This document shows, piece after piece, positions 8,430 to 16,107 of a DNA stretch of 64,000 nucleotides. Each line of letters begins with the position of its first letter. Within the stretch, counting starts at the first letter, position 1. The notes below the pieces were generated by a model. The model saw only the letters and a list, made by a program, of their open reading frames with translations, was not told the DNA's origin and made no database searches. The DNA lies in assembly GCA_003054495.1 (NCBI GenBank), contig CP028514.1:2186001-2250000 (forward strand). Direction: 5' to 3'. A program made the position numbers and the translations under genes. Origin of the DNA: Carboxydocella thermautotrophica (lineage in GTDB: Bacteria > Bacillota > GCA-003054495 > Carboxydocellales > Carboxydocellaceae).

Positions 8430-9042
8430 TGGCTAACACCTCCCTCACCGTTTTGGTCAACTTGCGAGCTTTATAGGTCCTCTGGCCGTACAGCCGTGCC
8501 GCGAAATGCTGGACGATGCTGATCAGGTCTTCGGCCAACTCTTGGGCTGGGGACATGTCTTCGGATTTGTTGGCCACGAGGATTTCGCAGCCGAATTTGG
8601 CGAACAATTCCTCGAAGAAGTCGAATCCAAACCGAACCAGCCGGTCTTTATGGGCGATGATGACCGTTTTGACTTCTCCCCGGGTGACCATCCCGCACAA
8701 CTTCAAAAAATTCTTGCGCTTATAATTGAGGGCAGAGCCGACATCGGAAAGTATTTCGTCCACAGCCAGCCCTTTGCCGGCGGCGAATTCCTTCAGATAA
8801 TTCAACTGGTTTTCCAGATCAGGCTTTTGCCCGGAGGACGATACCCGGGCGTATAAAACAATTTTCTTTGGTTCCTGGCGGTTCTTTATTCCCAGCGCCC
8901 GGTATAACATTTCTTCCGTGTATCTTCTTTTATTGGTAGGCGTGCTCAGGGCGACCAATTTGCCTTCTTTGTCCCATGCACGCAAGGTCGATACGCTGAC
9001 CCCAAGTTTTTCAGCGAATTCGCTCACTGTGTAAAGTTTCAT
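8383..9042 (-). CDS. tnpA: IS607-family serine recombinase TnpA
   Basis: 219 residues. Residues 1-50 form a MerR-like helix-turn-helix (YTVSEFAEKLGVSVSTLRAW...NKRRYTEEML); the resolvase domain follows with the nucleophilic Ser68 in LYARVSSSGQKPDLENQ and the conserved AHKDRLVRFGFDFFEELF segment. The DNA-binding domain at the N-terminus, reversed from classical resolvases, is the IS607 hallmark. It starts just inside the left end, beside a nested palindrome that may be its binding site. Confidence 0.93.
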   Translation of the reverse strand: MKLYTVSEFAEKLGVSVSTLRAWDKEGKLVALSTPTNKRRYTEEMLYRALGIKNRQEPKKIVLYARVSSSGQKPDLENQLNYLKEFAAGKGLAVDEILSDVGSALNYKRKNFLKLCGMVTRGEVKTVIIAHKDRLVRFGFDFFEELFAKFGCEILVANKSEDMSPAQELAEDLISIVQHFAARLYGQRTYKARKLTKTVREVLASAADGQAEKSAAEQR

Positions 9043-9044
9043 AA

Positions 9045-9076
9045 AACATCACCATATTGGTGTATCAGGTGATGTT
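9045..9076. promoter_or_regulatory. Nested palindrome at the left end of the IS607-type element
   Basis: AACATCACC (9045-9053) pairs with GGTGATGTT (9068-9076). A second dyad, CACCA-TAT-TGGTG, overlaps its centre. It sits immediately upstream of tnpA and is a plausible binding or crossover-proximal site for the recombinase. Confidence 0.5.
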
Positions 9077-9104
9077 GGTTGTCAATACCTATTTTGGATA
9101 ATTG

Positions 9105-9332
9105 CTAAAAGAAAAGAAGCTGTTTCTTACCTCCTGGCCCCAGCTCCACTAAGGCCCGGTCAAAAGGATCAAATACTGCCTGCCGGTACAGAGGCGGCAA
9201 TTTGCCGCGACAGGCAGCCAGCCGCTGTCGCAGCTCCTGGTAGTCCGCGGGATCAGGTGGGCCAGGTTCATATTTGAGAGCCGCCTCCCTGACCTCCTCA
9301 ATACAGGCAGACAGATTGCGCAATTCCCCCAT
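9105..9332 (-). CDS. Hypothetical 75-residue protein
   Basis: A short frame with an ATG at 9332 and a GGGGGAG site upstream. The predicted protein is helical and charged, rich in Leu, Arg and Glu, with a proline patch in the middle (EPGPPDPADY). It has no recognisable domain, membrane segment or signal peptide. It lies between the IS607-type element and the divergent helicase gene. It is probably real because of its ribosome site and codon use like the neighbours, but its function is unknown. Confidence 0.5.
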   Translation of the reverse strand: MGELRNLSACIEEVREAALKYEPGPPDPADYQELRQRLAACRGKLPPLYRQAVFDPFDRALVELGPGGKKQLLFF

Positions 9333-9405
9333 CTTTACTCCCCCATTTTTTGTCTTGATTTCATTTTTCTGTTTTCGCCAGAAGGTGGAAAATTCCTGCT
9401 GCCTG

Positions 9406-9434
9406 TTGACAGGCGGAATAAAAAAGTCTAAGGT
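9406..9434 (+). promoter_or_regulatory. Possible promoter of the SNF2 helicase gene
   Basis: A perfect TTGACA (9406-9411) is followed after 17 bases by TAAGGT, a poor -10. The helicase ATG lies about 35 bases further on behind an AAGGAAGGA ribosome site. Confidence 0.4.
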
Positions 9435-9470
9435 TTAAATATAAAATATTTAAGGAAGGATAAAATACCC

Positions 9471-12400
9471 ATGAATGTGCCAGAAATCAGTGAAAAACAA
9501 ATCAAACAAGCCGCCTCCAGCCCCAAAGTCTACGAACGGGGCCTGGAATATTTTGCGGACGGTCTGGTTAAGCACATTGAATATGACCATGACAGGGACG
9601 AATTTCGGGCCATAGTCAGCAATCGCAATCTTTACAATATTCGTCTCCGCTTTTACCCTTCAGGTACCTGGCATTATTACTGCACCTGTCCCGCCCATGA
9701 CCAGTTGCCAGGAATCTGCAAACATGTAGTTGCGGTACTGAAGGCATTACAAACCGGTTATGCCTTTGACCCTCAGGCTATGCAAAACCGGAGAGCCCGT
9801 CAGCTGGGGGCTAAACTGCTCAGTCATTTAGCCGTTACCCCTACTTCTCCCATTAAGCAGGAACTAAATCTGGAAGTTGAATTGACCCTGCAACCAATGG
9901 ATCATGTTATTTTTGCTTACCTGGGCCTGAAAATCGGTCTGTCCCGCCTCTATGTCATAAGGGACCTGAATCAGTTTGTCAGTTCTCTTCAAACAGGACA
10001 ACCGCTGGAATTTGGCCAGAAATTTACATTTGAACCGACCAAACAATCCTTTGCCGCCTGTGACCAGCCGGTAATTGACTTTTTGCAGGAAATGTACGAA
10101 CAATATGCCGCTGTTGACCGATATGAGACCACTTCCCATTTCAAACAACGTCCCTTGCCCCTGAGCGATTACCATCTGGCCCAGCTGCTACACAGTTTGA
10201 AGGAAAAATCTTTTGTTTTATGTTTACCTGGCAATCACAGCAAACTAACCCGGATTAAACAGGGTTTATCCCTTGGCTTTAATTTAGCTGCCGCAAATGA
10301 CGAACTGGTATTATCCCTGGTGGAAAACGACCTTCCCCCCCGCCCCCTGACCCGGGATGGCAGCTTTTTCTTCTATCAGGAGGAAATCTGGCAGGTCGAA
10401 GACGATCAGCAAAGAAGATACTTTTTACCTCTAGCTCAGGTGTTAAATCAGGAAAAGCGATTGATTTTTGCTTCAGAACACAAAGACCGGTTCGCTACCG
10501 AGCTCCTGCCCGCTCTGGAAAAAATAAGCAAGCTGGAGATCGCACCAGAACTGGCCAGCCGTTTTATCCGCCAGCCCCTGGCAGCCCGCATCTATTTCGA
10601 CCGCTACGGGGAACAGGGAATCAGCGCCCGGGTAGAGTTTGAATATGGTACTATTACTATCAATCCCTTCAGCAACCAGATTCCGGCCAGAGATATTTTG
10701 CTGGTGCGGAACCAGGAAAAGGAAAATGCCATTCTCTCCCTGCTGGAACTGGCCGATTTCACCGTCAACCAGGGTCAAATTTACCTGGATGAGGAAGAAA
10801 AGGTACTGGAGTTTATTACTGCTTATCTGCCCCGGCTGCAGGAACTGGCTGAAATCTTCTATTCCGAGGAATTTAAAAAACTGCGGGTACGCCCGACCCT
10901 GGATTTTTCCGGGCGGGTGCGTTTGAATGAGGAAGATAATCTGCTGGAAGTCAGTTTTACTTTCCCCGACCTGCCCGAAGAGGAATTGCGGGAGATCCTG
11001 GCTTCCCTGCAGGAAAAGAAAAAATACCACCGGCTCAAGGATGGCTCTTTCCTGCTCCTGCAGCAACAGGAACTCCAGCAACTGGCCCGGCTGCTGGAAA
11101 ACCTGAATCTCGATGCCAGCGCCCTGCAGGAAGCCACCATCCAGCTGCCCAAATACCGGGCCATGTATCTGGACAGTTTTCTGCGCCAGCACAATCTGCC
11201 CAATCTTCGCCGCGACCGGGCTTTTAAACAGCTGGTGCAGTCCATCCTGGAGCCCCAGGACAATGATTATGAAGTGCCTGCTTCTTTGCAAAAGGTGATG
11301 CGAGACTACCAGAAAACCGGTTTCCGCTGGCTGAAAACCCTGGCCGCCCACGGCCTGGGCGGCATCCTGGCCGATGACATGGGGCTGGGGAAAACCCTGC
11401 AGGTCCTGGCTTTCTTGCTTTCAGAACAGGACACTTCTCCAGGACCATCCCTGGTCATCGCTCCTACCTCCCTGGTCTATAACTGGGAAGCCGAAGCTCG
11501 CAAGTTCGCCCCTGAACTGAAAGTTCTGGTGGTCTCGGGGTCCCCCAAAGACCGGCAGGCCCTGCTGGAAAACCTGAGCCAGTGGGATCTTGTCATCACT
11601 TCCTATGGCTTGATCCGGCGGGATATTGAACTTTATGCCCGGCAGCAATTTGTTTACTGTTTTCTGGACGAGGCCCAGCACATCAAAAATGCTCAGACCG
11701 TTAATGCCAAATCGGTCCTGCAAATCAATGCCAGAAGCTATTTTGCCTTAACCGGTACACCCATAGAAAACTCCCTGGCCGAGCTCTGGTCCATTTTCAA
11801 TTTCATTCTCCCGGGCTATTTCCCCCATTATCAGGAATTTCGCCGCAAATATGAATTGCCCATTGCCCGGGGCAATCCCGAAGTTCTGGCCGAACTCAGC
11901 CGTCTGGTCAAACCCTTCATCCTGCGCCGGGTGAAAAAGGATGTGTTGAAGGAGCTGCCGGCAAAAATCGAGACGGAAATCAAGGCTCCTCTCACCGCCG
12001 AGCAACAAAAAGTCTATCTGGCCTATTTGAAAAAGGCCCGGGGTGAAATCGCGCAGGAGCTGGCTGCCGCCGGTTTTGAGAAAAGCCGAATGAAAATCCT
12101 GGCCGCCCTCACCCGGCTCAGGCAGATTTGCTGCCATCCCGCCCTCTTCCTGAACAACTATCGGGGGGACAGCGGCAAATTCCAGCTCTTCCAGGAAGTC
12201 CTGACTGATGCTCTGGCCAGCGGCCATCGGGTGCTGGTTTTTTCCCAGTTTACCTCGATGCTGGACATATTGCACCAGTACCTGTTAGGAGAAGGTATCG
12301 AGCATTTTTATCTTCATGGTTCTGTCAAGCCAGAAGAACGCCTGAGCATGGCCCACTCCTTTAACCAGGGCCAGGGCAAAGTCTTCCTGATTTCCCTGAA

Positions 12401-12695
12401 AGCCGGGGGTACCGGTCTCAATCTTACCGGTGCCGATATGGTTATTCACTATGACCCCTGGTGGAATCCCGCTGTCGAGGAACAGGCCACGGACCGGGCC
12501 TACCGTATCGGTCAAAACAAGGCCGTTCAGGTGATTAAGCTGATCAGCCAGGGCACTATTGAAGAAAAGGTTTTTGCTCTACAACAACGCAAAAAGGAAC
12601 TGATCGCTTCCGTCATCCAGCCCGGTGAAACTTTCCTCTCCAAATTGACAGAAGCAGAGCTAAGGGAATTGTTTGATCTGACCACCACTGGTTGA
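9471..12695 (+). CDS. SNF2/HepA-family helicase with N-terminal SWIM zinc finger
   Basis: 1074 residues. A SWIM zinc finger (CTCPAHDQLPGICKHVVAVL, about residues 72-91) opens the protein, followed by about 500 residues of a bacterial SNF2-associated region. The ATPase core begins near residue 600: Walker A DDMGLGKTLQVLAF, DEAQ box FLDEAQHIKN, motif III ALTGTPIENSLAELWS, and helicase C-terminal motifs including SLKAGGTGLNLTGAD and QATDRAYRIGQ. Proteins of this type are ATP-driven translocases acting on protein-DNA or polymerase complexes; the exact role is not established. The gene stands alone on the plus strand. Confidence 0.93.
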   Translation: MNVPEISEKQIKQAASSPKVYERGLEYFADGLVKHIEYDHDRDEFRAIVSNRNLYNIRLRFYPSGTWHYYCTCPAHDQLPGICKHVVAVLKALQTGYAFDPQAMQNRRARQLGAKLLSHLAVTPTSPIKQELNLEVELTLQPMDHVIFAYLGLKIGLSRLYVIRDLNQFVSSLQTGQPLEFGQKFTFEPTKQSFAACDQPVIDFLQEMYEQYAAVDRYETTSHFKQRPLPLSDYHLAQLLHSLKEKSFVLCLPGNHSKLTRIKQGLSLGFNLAAANDELVLSLVENDLPPRPLTRDGSFFFYQEEIWQVEDDQQRRYFLPLAQVLNQEKRLIFASEHKDRFATELLPALEKISKLEIAPELASRFIRQPLAARIYFDRYGEQGISARVEFEYGTITINPFSNQIPARDILLVRNQEKENAILSLLELADFTVNQGQIYLDEEEKVLEFITAYLPRLQELAEIFYSEEFKKLRVRPTLDFSGRVRLNEEDNLLEVSFTFPDLPEEELREILASLQEKKKYHRLKDGSFLLLQQQELQQLARLLENLNLDASALQEATIQLPKYRAMYLDSFLRQHNLPNLRRDRAFKQLVQSILEPQDNDYEVPASLQKVMRDYQKTGFRWLKTLAAHGLGGILADDMGLGKTLQVLAFLLSEQDTSPGPSLVIAPTSLVYNWEAEARKFAPELKVLVVSGSPKDRQALLENLSQWDLVITSYGLIRRDIELYARQQFVYCFLDEAQHIKNAQTVNAKSVLQINARSYFALTGTPIENSLAELWSIFNFILPGYFPHYQEFRRKYELPIARGNPEVLAELSRLVKPFILRRVKKDVLKELPAKIETEIKAPLTAEQQKVYLAYLKKARGEIAQELAAAGFEKSRMKILAALTRLRQICCHPALFLNNYRGDSGKFQLFQEVLTDALASGHRVLVFSQFTSMLDILHQYLLGEGIEHFYLHGSVKPEERLSMAHSFNQGQGKVFLISLKAGGTGLNLTGADMVIHYDPWWNPAVEEQATDRAYRIGQNKAVQVIKLISQGTIEEKVFALQQRKKELIASVIQPGETFLSKLTEAELRELFDLTTTG

Positions 12696-12752
12696 CAATT
12701 TACAGCCAGACGGTCTAAGGTAGAAATGAAAAAAATGGGAGGTAAGAGAGAA

Positions 12753-13547
12753 ATGAACTGGGAGAAAGTGAAACTGGAACAAAAAGGGGCAGTAGCTTTC
12801 ATCACCCTCAACCGGCCCCAGGAATTCAACGCTCTGGATGGCCAGCTGGGCGAGGAGCTGATCCAGGCCATCGAGCACTGCCGGGAAAATGACGCCATCC
12901 GGGCGGTGGTGATCACCGGTGCCGGCAAAGCCTTCAGCGTGGGCGGAGACTTAAAAAAGGCCAGCAGTGCCATCGGCACTCCCCAGCAGAGTATTTTCTT
13001 CCGGGATGTGACCAAGAGCCTGAACCGCTTCATTATGGACCTGCGCCTGCTGCCCAAGCCGGTCATCGCTGCCATCAATGGCGCCGTAGGCGGTGCCGGC
13101 TTCACCCTGGCTCTGGCCTGTGACCTGCGCCTGGCTGCCGCATCTGCCCGCTTCAAGCAGGCCTATACCAGCGCCGGCCTCACTCCTGATGGAGCCTTCA
13201 CCTACCTGGCCGGAGCCGTGCTGGGCCTGGGCCGGGTCAGTGAACTGCTGTTACTGGACCCGGTGGTCAGCGCGGAACAGGCCCTGGCTCTGGGGCTGGT
13301 GCACCGGGTGGTAGCCGATGATGAGCTGCTGGCTACTGCGATGAAACTGGGGGAACAGCTGGCCGCCGGACCCACCCTGGCCTTTGCCCGCAGCAAGGCC
13401 CTGCTCAATGAGGGGCTGTTGCCGGAACTGGCCCGCATCCTGGAACTGGAACGGCAGACTATCATGCAGTCCTGTATGAGCGAGGATTATGTGGAGGGGG
13501 TAAGGGCGTTTTTTGAGAAGAGGAAACCGGAATTCCGGGGAAGGTAG
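12753..13547 (+). CDS. Enoyl-CoA hydratase/isomerase family protein
   Basis: 264 residues from the ATG at 12753, which has a GGGAGGT site 10 bases upstream; an in-frame ATG at 12726 lacks one. The crotonase fold is clear: GAGKAFSVGGDLKK and INGAVGGAGFTLALACDLRLA form the oxyanion hole and CoA site. In place of the FxxPE catalytic segment of true hydratases it has AGLTPDGA, like PaaG-type isomerases, so a double-bond isomerase is as likely as a hydratase. No other beta-oxidation gene is adjacent. A strong terminator follows at once. Confidence 0.88.
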   Translation: MNWEKVKLEQKGAVAFITLNRPQEFNALDGQLGEELIQAIEHCRENDAIRAVVITGAGKAFSVGGDLKKASSAIGTPQQSIFFRDVTKSLNRFIMDLRLLPKPVIAAINGAVGGAGFTLALACDLRLAAASARFKQAYTSAGLTPDGAFTYLAGAVLGLGRVSELLLLDPVVSAEQALALGLVHRVVADDELLATAMKLGEQLAAGPTLAFARSKALLNEGLLPELARILELERQTIMQSCMSEDYVEGVRAFFEKRKPEFRGR

Positions 13548-13554
13548 GGGAAAA

Positions 13555-13589
13555 GGGAGTTTCAGCGTACAGGTCTGAGACTCCCTTTT
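13555..13589. terminator. Terminator hairpin, copy 1
   Basis: GGGAGTTTCAG (13555-13565) pairs with CTGAGACTCCC (13575-13585), one wobble, then TTTT. It ends the crotonase gene on the plus strand, and preceding A residues let it act also for the convergent PIN gene. An almost identical hairpin lies at 15410-15444. Confidence 0.85.
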
Positions 13590-14148
13590 AGTATTTTTGC
13601 AAACCTAATTTCGCACCCGGTCCATACTTATAAAAATCAATTACTTCCTTAATAGTTTTACAGGGAAGCTGCCTCTTTTTATTAATCATCTCTGTCCATA
13701 CATTTTGAGCCTCAGTTTCTGAAATCACCTTTTTACAAATGGCATCATACATTATTGCTCTGGTGCTCAACAAAGCAAGATTGTATTTCTGACAGTAGCG
13801 GAGAACATCTCTCAGGTTATTACTACAAATCGTCCCGCCATTAACTTTTGCATAGGCCATAACAGCGGCCTCATCACTACCGTATTTGCCAGTTTCTCTT
13901 AAAGCGACAAAAGTTTGTCCATCATCACCCAATGGCTGTAAACTAACAACCTCGATGTATTTTTTATCTACTGAGCGGGTTAACTCTGCCTTAAGATGTT
14001 GAACCCTTCTATTACTAATTTCATATACTACCTCTGCTGGCACAACCATTTTGCCTGAGTAAAGTTTCTCAAGTATATCCATTCTTTTTACCCAGGCAAA
14101 ACAGGAAATAACATCCGTATCAAGAACAAGAGGAGGTCTAGTCAACAT
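13588..14148 (-). CDS. PIN-like domain protein, third gene of an XRE/ImmA/PIN module
   Basis: 186 residues. The N-terminus LVLDTDVISCFAWVKR carries the first PIN-type acidic residues (DTD at about 9-11); later YGSDEAAVMAYAKVNGG and SNNLRDVLRYC supply further acidic positions and the usual final strand. PIN domains are metal-dependent RNases, often toxins. It overlaps the peptidase gene by 11 bases, so it is co-translated with it. AT-richer than the flanking core genes. The nuclease role and target are inferred from the fold; the order with an ImmA-type peptidase and an XRE regulator suggests a toxin or defence effector. Confidence 0.75.
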   Translation of the reverse strand: MLTRPPLVLDTDVISCFAWVKRMDILEKLYSGKMVVPAEVVYEISNRRVQHLKAELTRSVDKKYIEVVSLQPLGDDGQTFVALRETGKYGSDEAAVMAYAKVNGGTICSNNLRDVLRYCQKYNLALLSTRAIMYDAICKKVISETEAQNVWTEMINKKRQLPCKTIKEVIDFYKYGPGAKLGLQKY

Positions 14149-14872
14149 AGTCTAAGACCTCCTCTTCTGTATATAAATCAAGTCCTATTTCTGCTAATAA
14201 TTCTTCATACCGTGAAAATGTAATTATCCCTTTATCGAAGGCCATTTTAATTTTTTCAGCGTATTCGGATATTATGGCTTCTTCGTTTGTAGGCAAATAT
14301 AGATAATCGTCATATCCCAAAACCCTGGCATTATATCTAATGTTGGGTGATAATTCTTCTTTCTTATCTTCCGATATCAGTCCAAGCTGCACAAGTCTCG
14401 TTAACATTGCCTTATGACTAACACCATATAACTGTTCTAGAAATATTACATCATTAATATCAATGTCTTTAATATTACGAGCTCTTTGGTATATATGATG
14501 TAAAATACCATCCTCGGGCATTAAAAAATACGCAGCAAATAGGTCAGCCAGCAACTCTCTTTCATCTTTTTTGTCAAAGCGACTGGTAGAACAAGCAATT
14601 TCTACTAAGCCGTCATCAAAATAGCAATGATAAAGCTCATGCGCAGCCGTAAAGTGCTGGTGTCCAACGGTTTTTGACGTATTAATAATTATAACCTTCA
14701 CCTTCCCTGTTTTCAGATATATACCCGATATCTTGCTCATTGGTTTTTTAATACATGAAATATTTGACAATTTTAACACTTTAAATGTATCAACAGGTTC
14801 GATCGTATTTAAATTATTCATTTTTCTTGCTTCAATCGCACAATCTCGTGCCTTTAACTCTAATTGATTCAT
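14138..14872 (-). CDS. ImmA/IrrE-family zinc metallopeptidase
   Basis: 244 residues. The zinc site is HELYH (residues 78-82) in FTAAHELYHCYF, with a downstream RELLADLFAAYFLMP segment supplying the third ligand region typical of ImmA/IrrE (COG2856). These peptidases usually cleave or regulate an XRE-type repressor encoded next door, as in ICEBs1 and Deinococcus. Here the XRE gene ends 2 bases upstream, and the PIN gene overlaps downstream. Most likely it senses a signal and relieves repression or controls the PIN partner, but that is inference. Confidence 0.88.
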   Translation of the reverse strand: MNQLELKARDCAIEARKMNNLNTIEPVDTFKVLKLSNISCIKKPMSKISGIYLKTGKVKVIIINTSKTVGHQHFTAAHELYHCYFDDGLVEIACSTSRFDKKDERELLADLFAAYFLMPEDGILHHIYQRARNIKDIDINDVIFLEQLYGVSHKAMLTRLVQLGLISEDKKEELSPNIRYNARVLGYDDYLYLPTNEEAIISEYAEKIKMAFDKGIITFSRYEELLAEIGLDLYTEEEVLDYVD

Positions 14873-14874
14873 TA

Positions 14875-15222
14875 TTATTCCTCCAGTAATTGTTTAATAG
14901 AACTTAAATTTCTGGCAAACCTTTTGGCCCAGGCCAGAACTTTTAAATCTTCATTGGATAATTCCTCGGTCCGAAAAGCTACCGATAAGGATGATATATC
15001 TTCTTCCTTTTCCGATTTTAAAAAATATGATAGCGAATAACCGTAAAGATCAGCTAGTTTGCTAAGGGTAATAGTGTCTATTGGTCGTGTACCATTCTCA
15101 TAATAAGAGATGTTTTCTCGACGAATGCCCAAATAATTGGCAACCTGCGACTGAGTAAGACCTGAAAGCTCCCTTGCAGTTTTTAGACGTTGCCCGATTA
15201 ATTCATAAGTCAAGTCAGACAT
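14875..15222 (-). CDS. XRE-family transcriptional regulator
   Basis: 115 residues. A Cro/CI helix-turn-helix occupies residues about 9-62 (LKTARELSGLTQSQVANYLGIRRENISYYENGTRPI). The remainder is a short helical tail that may be the peptidase-sensitive or dimerising part. It heads a compact three-gene operon. An inverted GTAAC/GTTAC pair sits at 15267-15282 in its promoter region, which suggests autoregulation. Likely repressor and antitoxin-like partner of the module. Confidence 0.88.
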   Translation of the reverse strand: MSDLTYELIGQRLKTARELSGLTQSQVANYLGIRRENISYYENGTRPIDTITLSKLADLYGYSLSYFLKSEKEEDISSLSVAFRTEELSNEDLKVLAWAKRFARNLSSIKQLLEE

Positions 15223-15252
15223 AAATATCCCCCTTTGTTACTTTTATCTGTC

Positions 15253-15282
15253 ATTATATTATATTTGTAACCGTTTTGTTAC
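15253..15282 (-). promoter_or_regulatory. Promoter and operator of the XRE/ImmA/PIN module
   Basis: GTAAC (15267-15271) and GTTAC (15278-15282) form a dyad just upstream of a TATAAT (15258-15253, minus strand). A further GTAAC half-site lies before the start codon. Binding here would block polymerase. Confidence 0.55.
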
Positions 15283-15409
15283 ATTCGTATTCAACACGTG
15301 GTCTCGATTTTCCTGCTTTAATTAGCTCGATACAAAAATTTTTCTATGTAATTGAAACCAATGTAATTGCTATCGGCCCCTCTAACCTTTTTCAGAGAAG
15401 ATAAGGAAA

Positions 15410-15444
15410 GGGAGTTTCAGCGGAAAGGCTGAGACTCCCTTTTT
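15410..15444. terminator. Terminator hairpin, copy 2
   Basis: GGGAGTTTCAG (15410-15420) pairs with CTGAGACTCCC (15429-15439) followed by TTTTT. The stems are identical to those at 13555-13585; only the loop differs. It also serves the minus-strand secreted-protein gene. Confidence 0.8.
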
Positions 15445-15485
15445 AAAGCCCTATATTTTTCCCTTTGCTGTCTTGTTAGCATTGG

Positions 15486-16040
15486 TCATTTTCCTTTAGC
15501 TTTTATCTTTGATTGTTTGGCTTTTTTAATCAAGTCACTCTTTACTCTCTTGAAGTAACTACTGGTATATTGCTTAAGCAATTGCAGGCGTTTCTTTTGG
15601 TTTCTTTCATCTTTTTTCAGTTCTTTAGCTTCAATACTACCCGGGGTCACTTTCATTTTGCTGTCATAAAAGCGTTCTTTAATAATTAATTCAAGCTGCT
15701 TAAAAAGCCATTCTGCCTTTTTTTCGTGGGCTCTTAGTTCTTTTAAAGTCTTTCCTTTAAAAACAAAATTACTGGCAACAAACCGCTTCATTTCATCTTT
15801 TGTTAAATCTTTAAAAATAAAGCCACTAAACAAATGATCAATAAATGAATTATAAATGCGCCAGTCAGTTTCTGAACTGGTATATTTAATATCATTAAGT
15901 GTAATACCGGCATTTAAGTTATATACCTGAGCTGATACTGAAACATCTGTTCCGCGATTGTTACCCTCTTCTCCGGCAAATACAGGAACTGATGTTGCAA
16001 ACATGGTCACCATTAATACAGCTGCAATTTTTTTCTTCAT
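15486..16040 (-). CDS. Hypothetical secreted protein
   Basis: 184 residues from the ATG at 16040, chosen for its GGGAGG site. A clear signal peptide (KKKIAAVLMVTMFATSVPVFA) with AxA-like cleavage is followed by an acidic start and a Lys-rich, helical body. The C-terminal 40 residues are extremely basic (KRVKSDLIKKAKQSKIKAKGK at the end), suggesting binding to wall polymers, nucleic acid or membranes. No known domain is seen. Low GC, like the surrounding island. The IS element lies in its upstream region and may have changed its promoter. Confidence 0.65.
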   Translation of the reverse strand: MKKKIAAVLMVTMFATSVPVFAGEEGNNRGTDVSVSAQVYNLNAGITLNDIKYTSSETDWRIYNSFIDHLFSGFIFKDLTKDEMKRFVASNFVFKGKTLKELRAHEKKAEWLFKQLELIIKERFYDSKMKVTPGSIEAKELKKDERNQKKRLQLLKQYTSSYFKRVKSDLIKKAKQSKIKAKGK

Positions 16041-16107
16041 AAAAATATCCTCCCTCACGCACGTAACGCCTCCCTCAATAACAAATTATAAATGAATTAC
16101 TTCAGAT

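Larger units (their letters stand above)
6620..9085 (-). mobile_element. IS607-type insertion sequence (tnpA + tnpB + omega-RNA region)
   Basis: The unit contains a MerR-headed serine recombinase (tnpA), an overlapping RuvC nuclease gene (tnpB) and a GC-rich, hairpin-rich 3' non-coding stretch. This composition and order define IS607-family elements, which move as circular intermediates and usually leave no target duplication. The boundaries are approximate: the left end includes the nested palindrome at 9045-9076, and the right end should fall near the last GC-rich hairpin at about 6630-6680. Confidence 0.75.

Noticed and set aside
10473-11351. 292-codon open frame opposite the SNF2 helicase
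   Set aside because: Antisense to conserved coding sequence, Gln/Phe-rich shadow composition.
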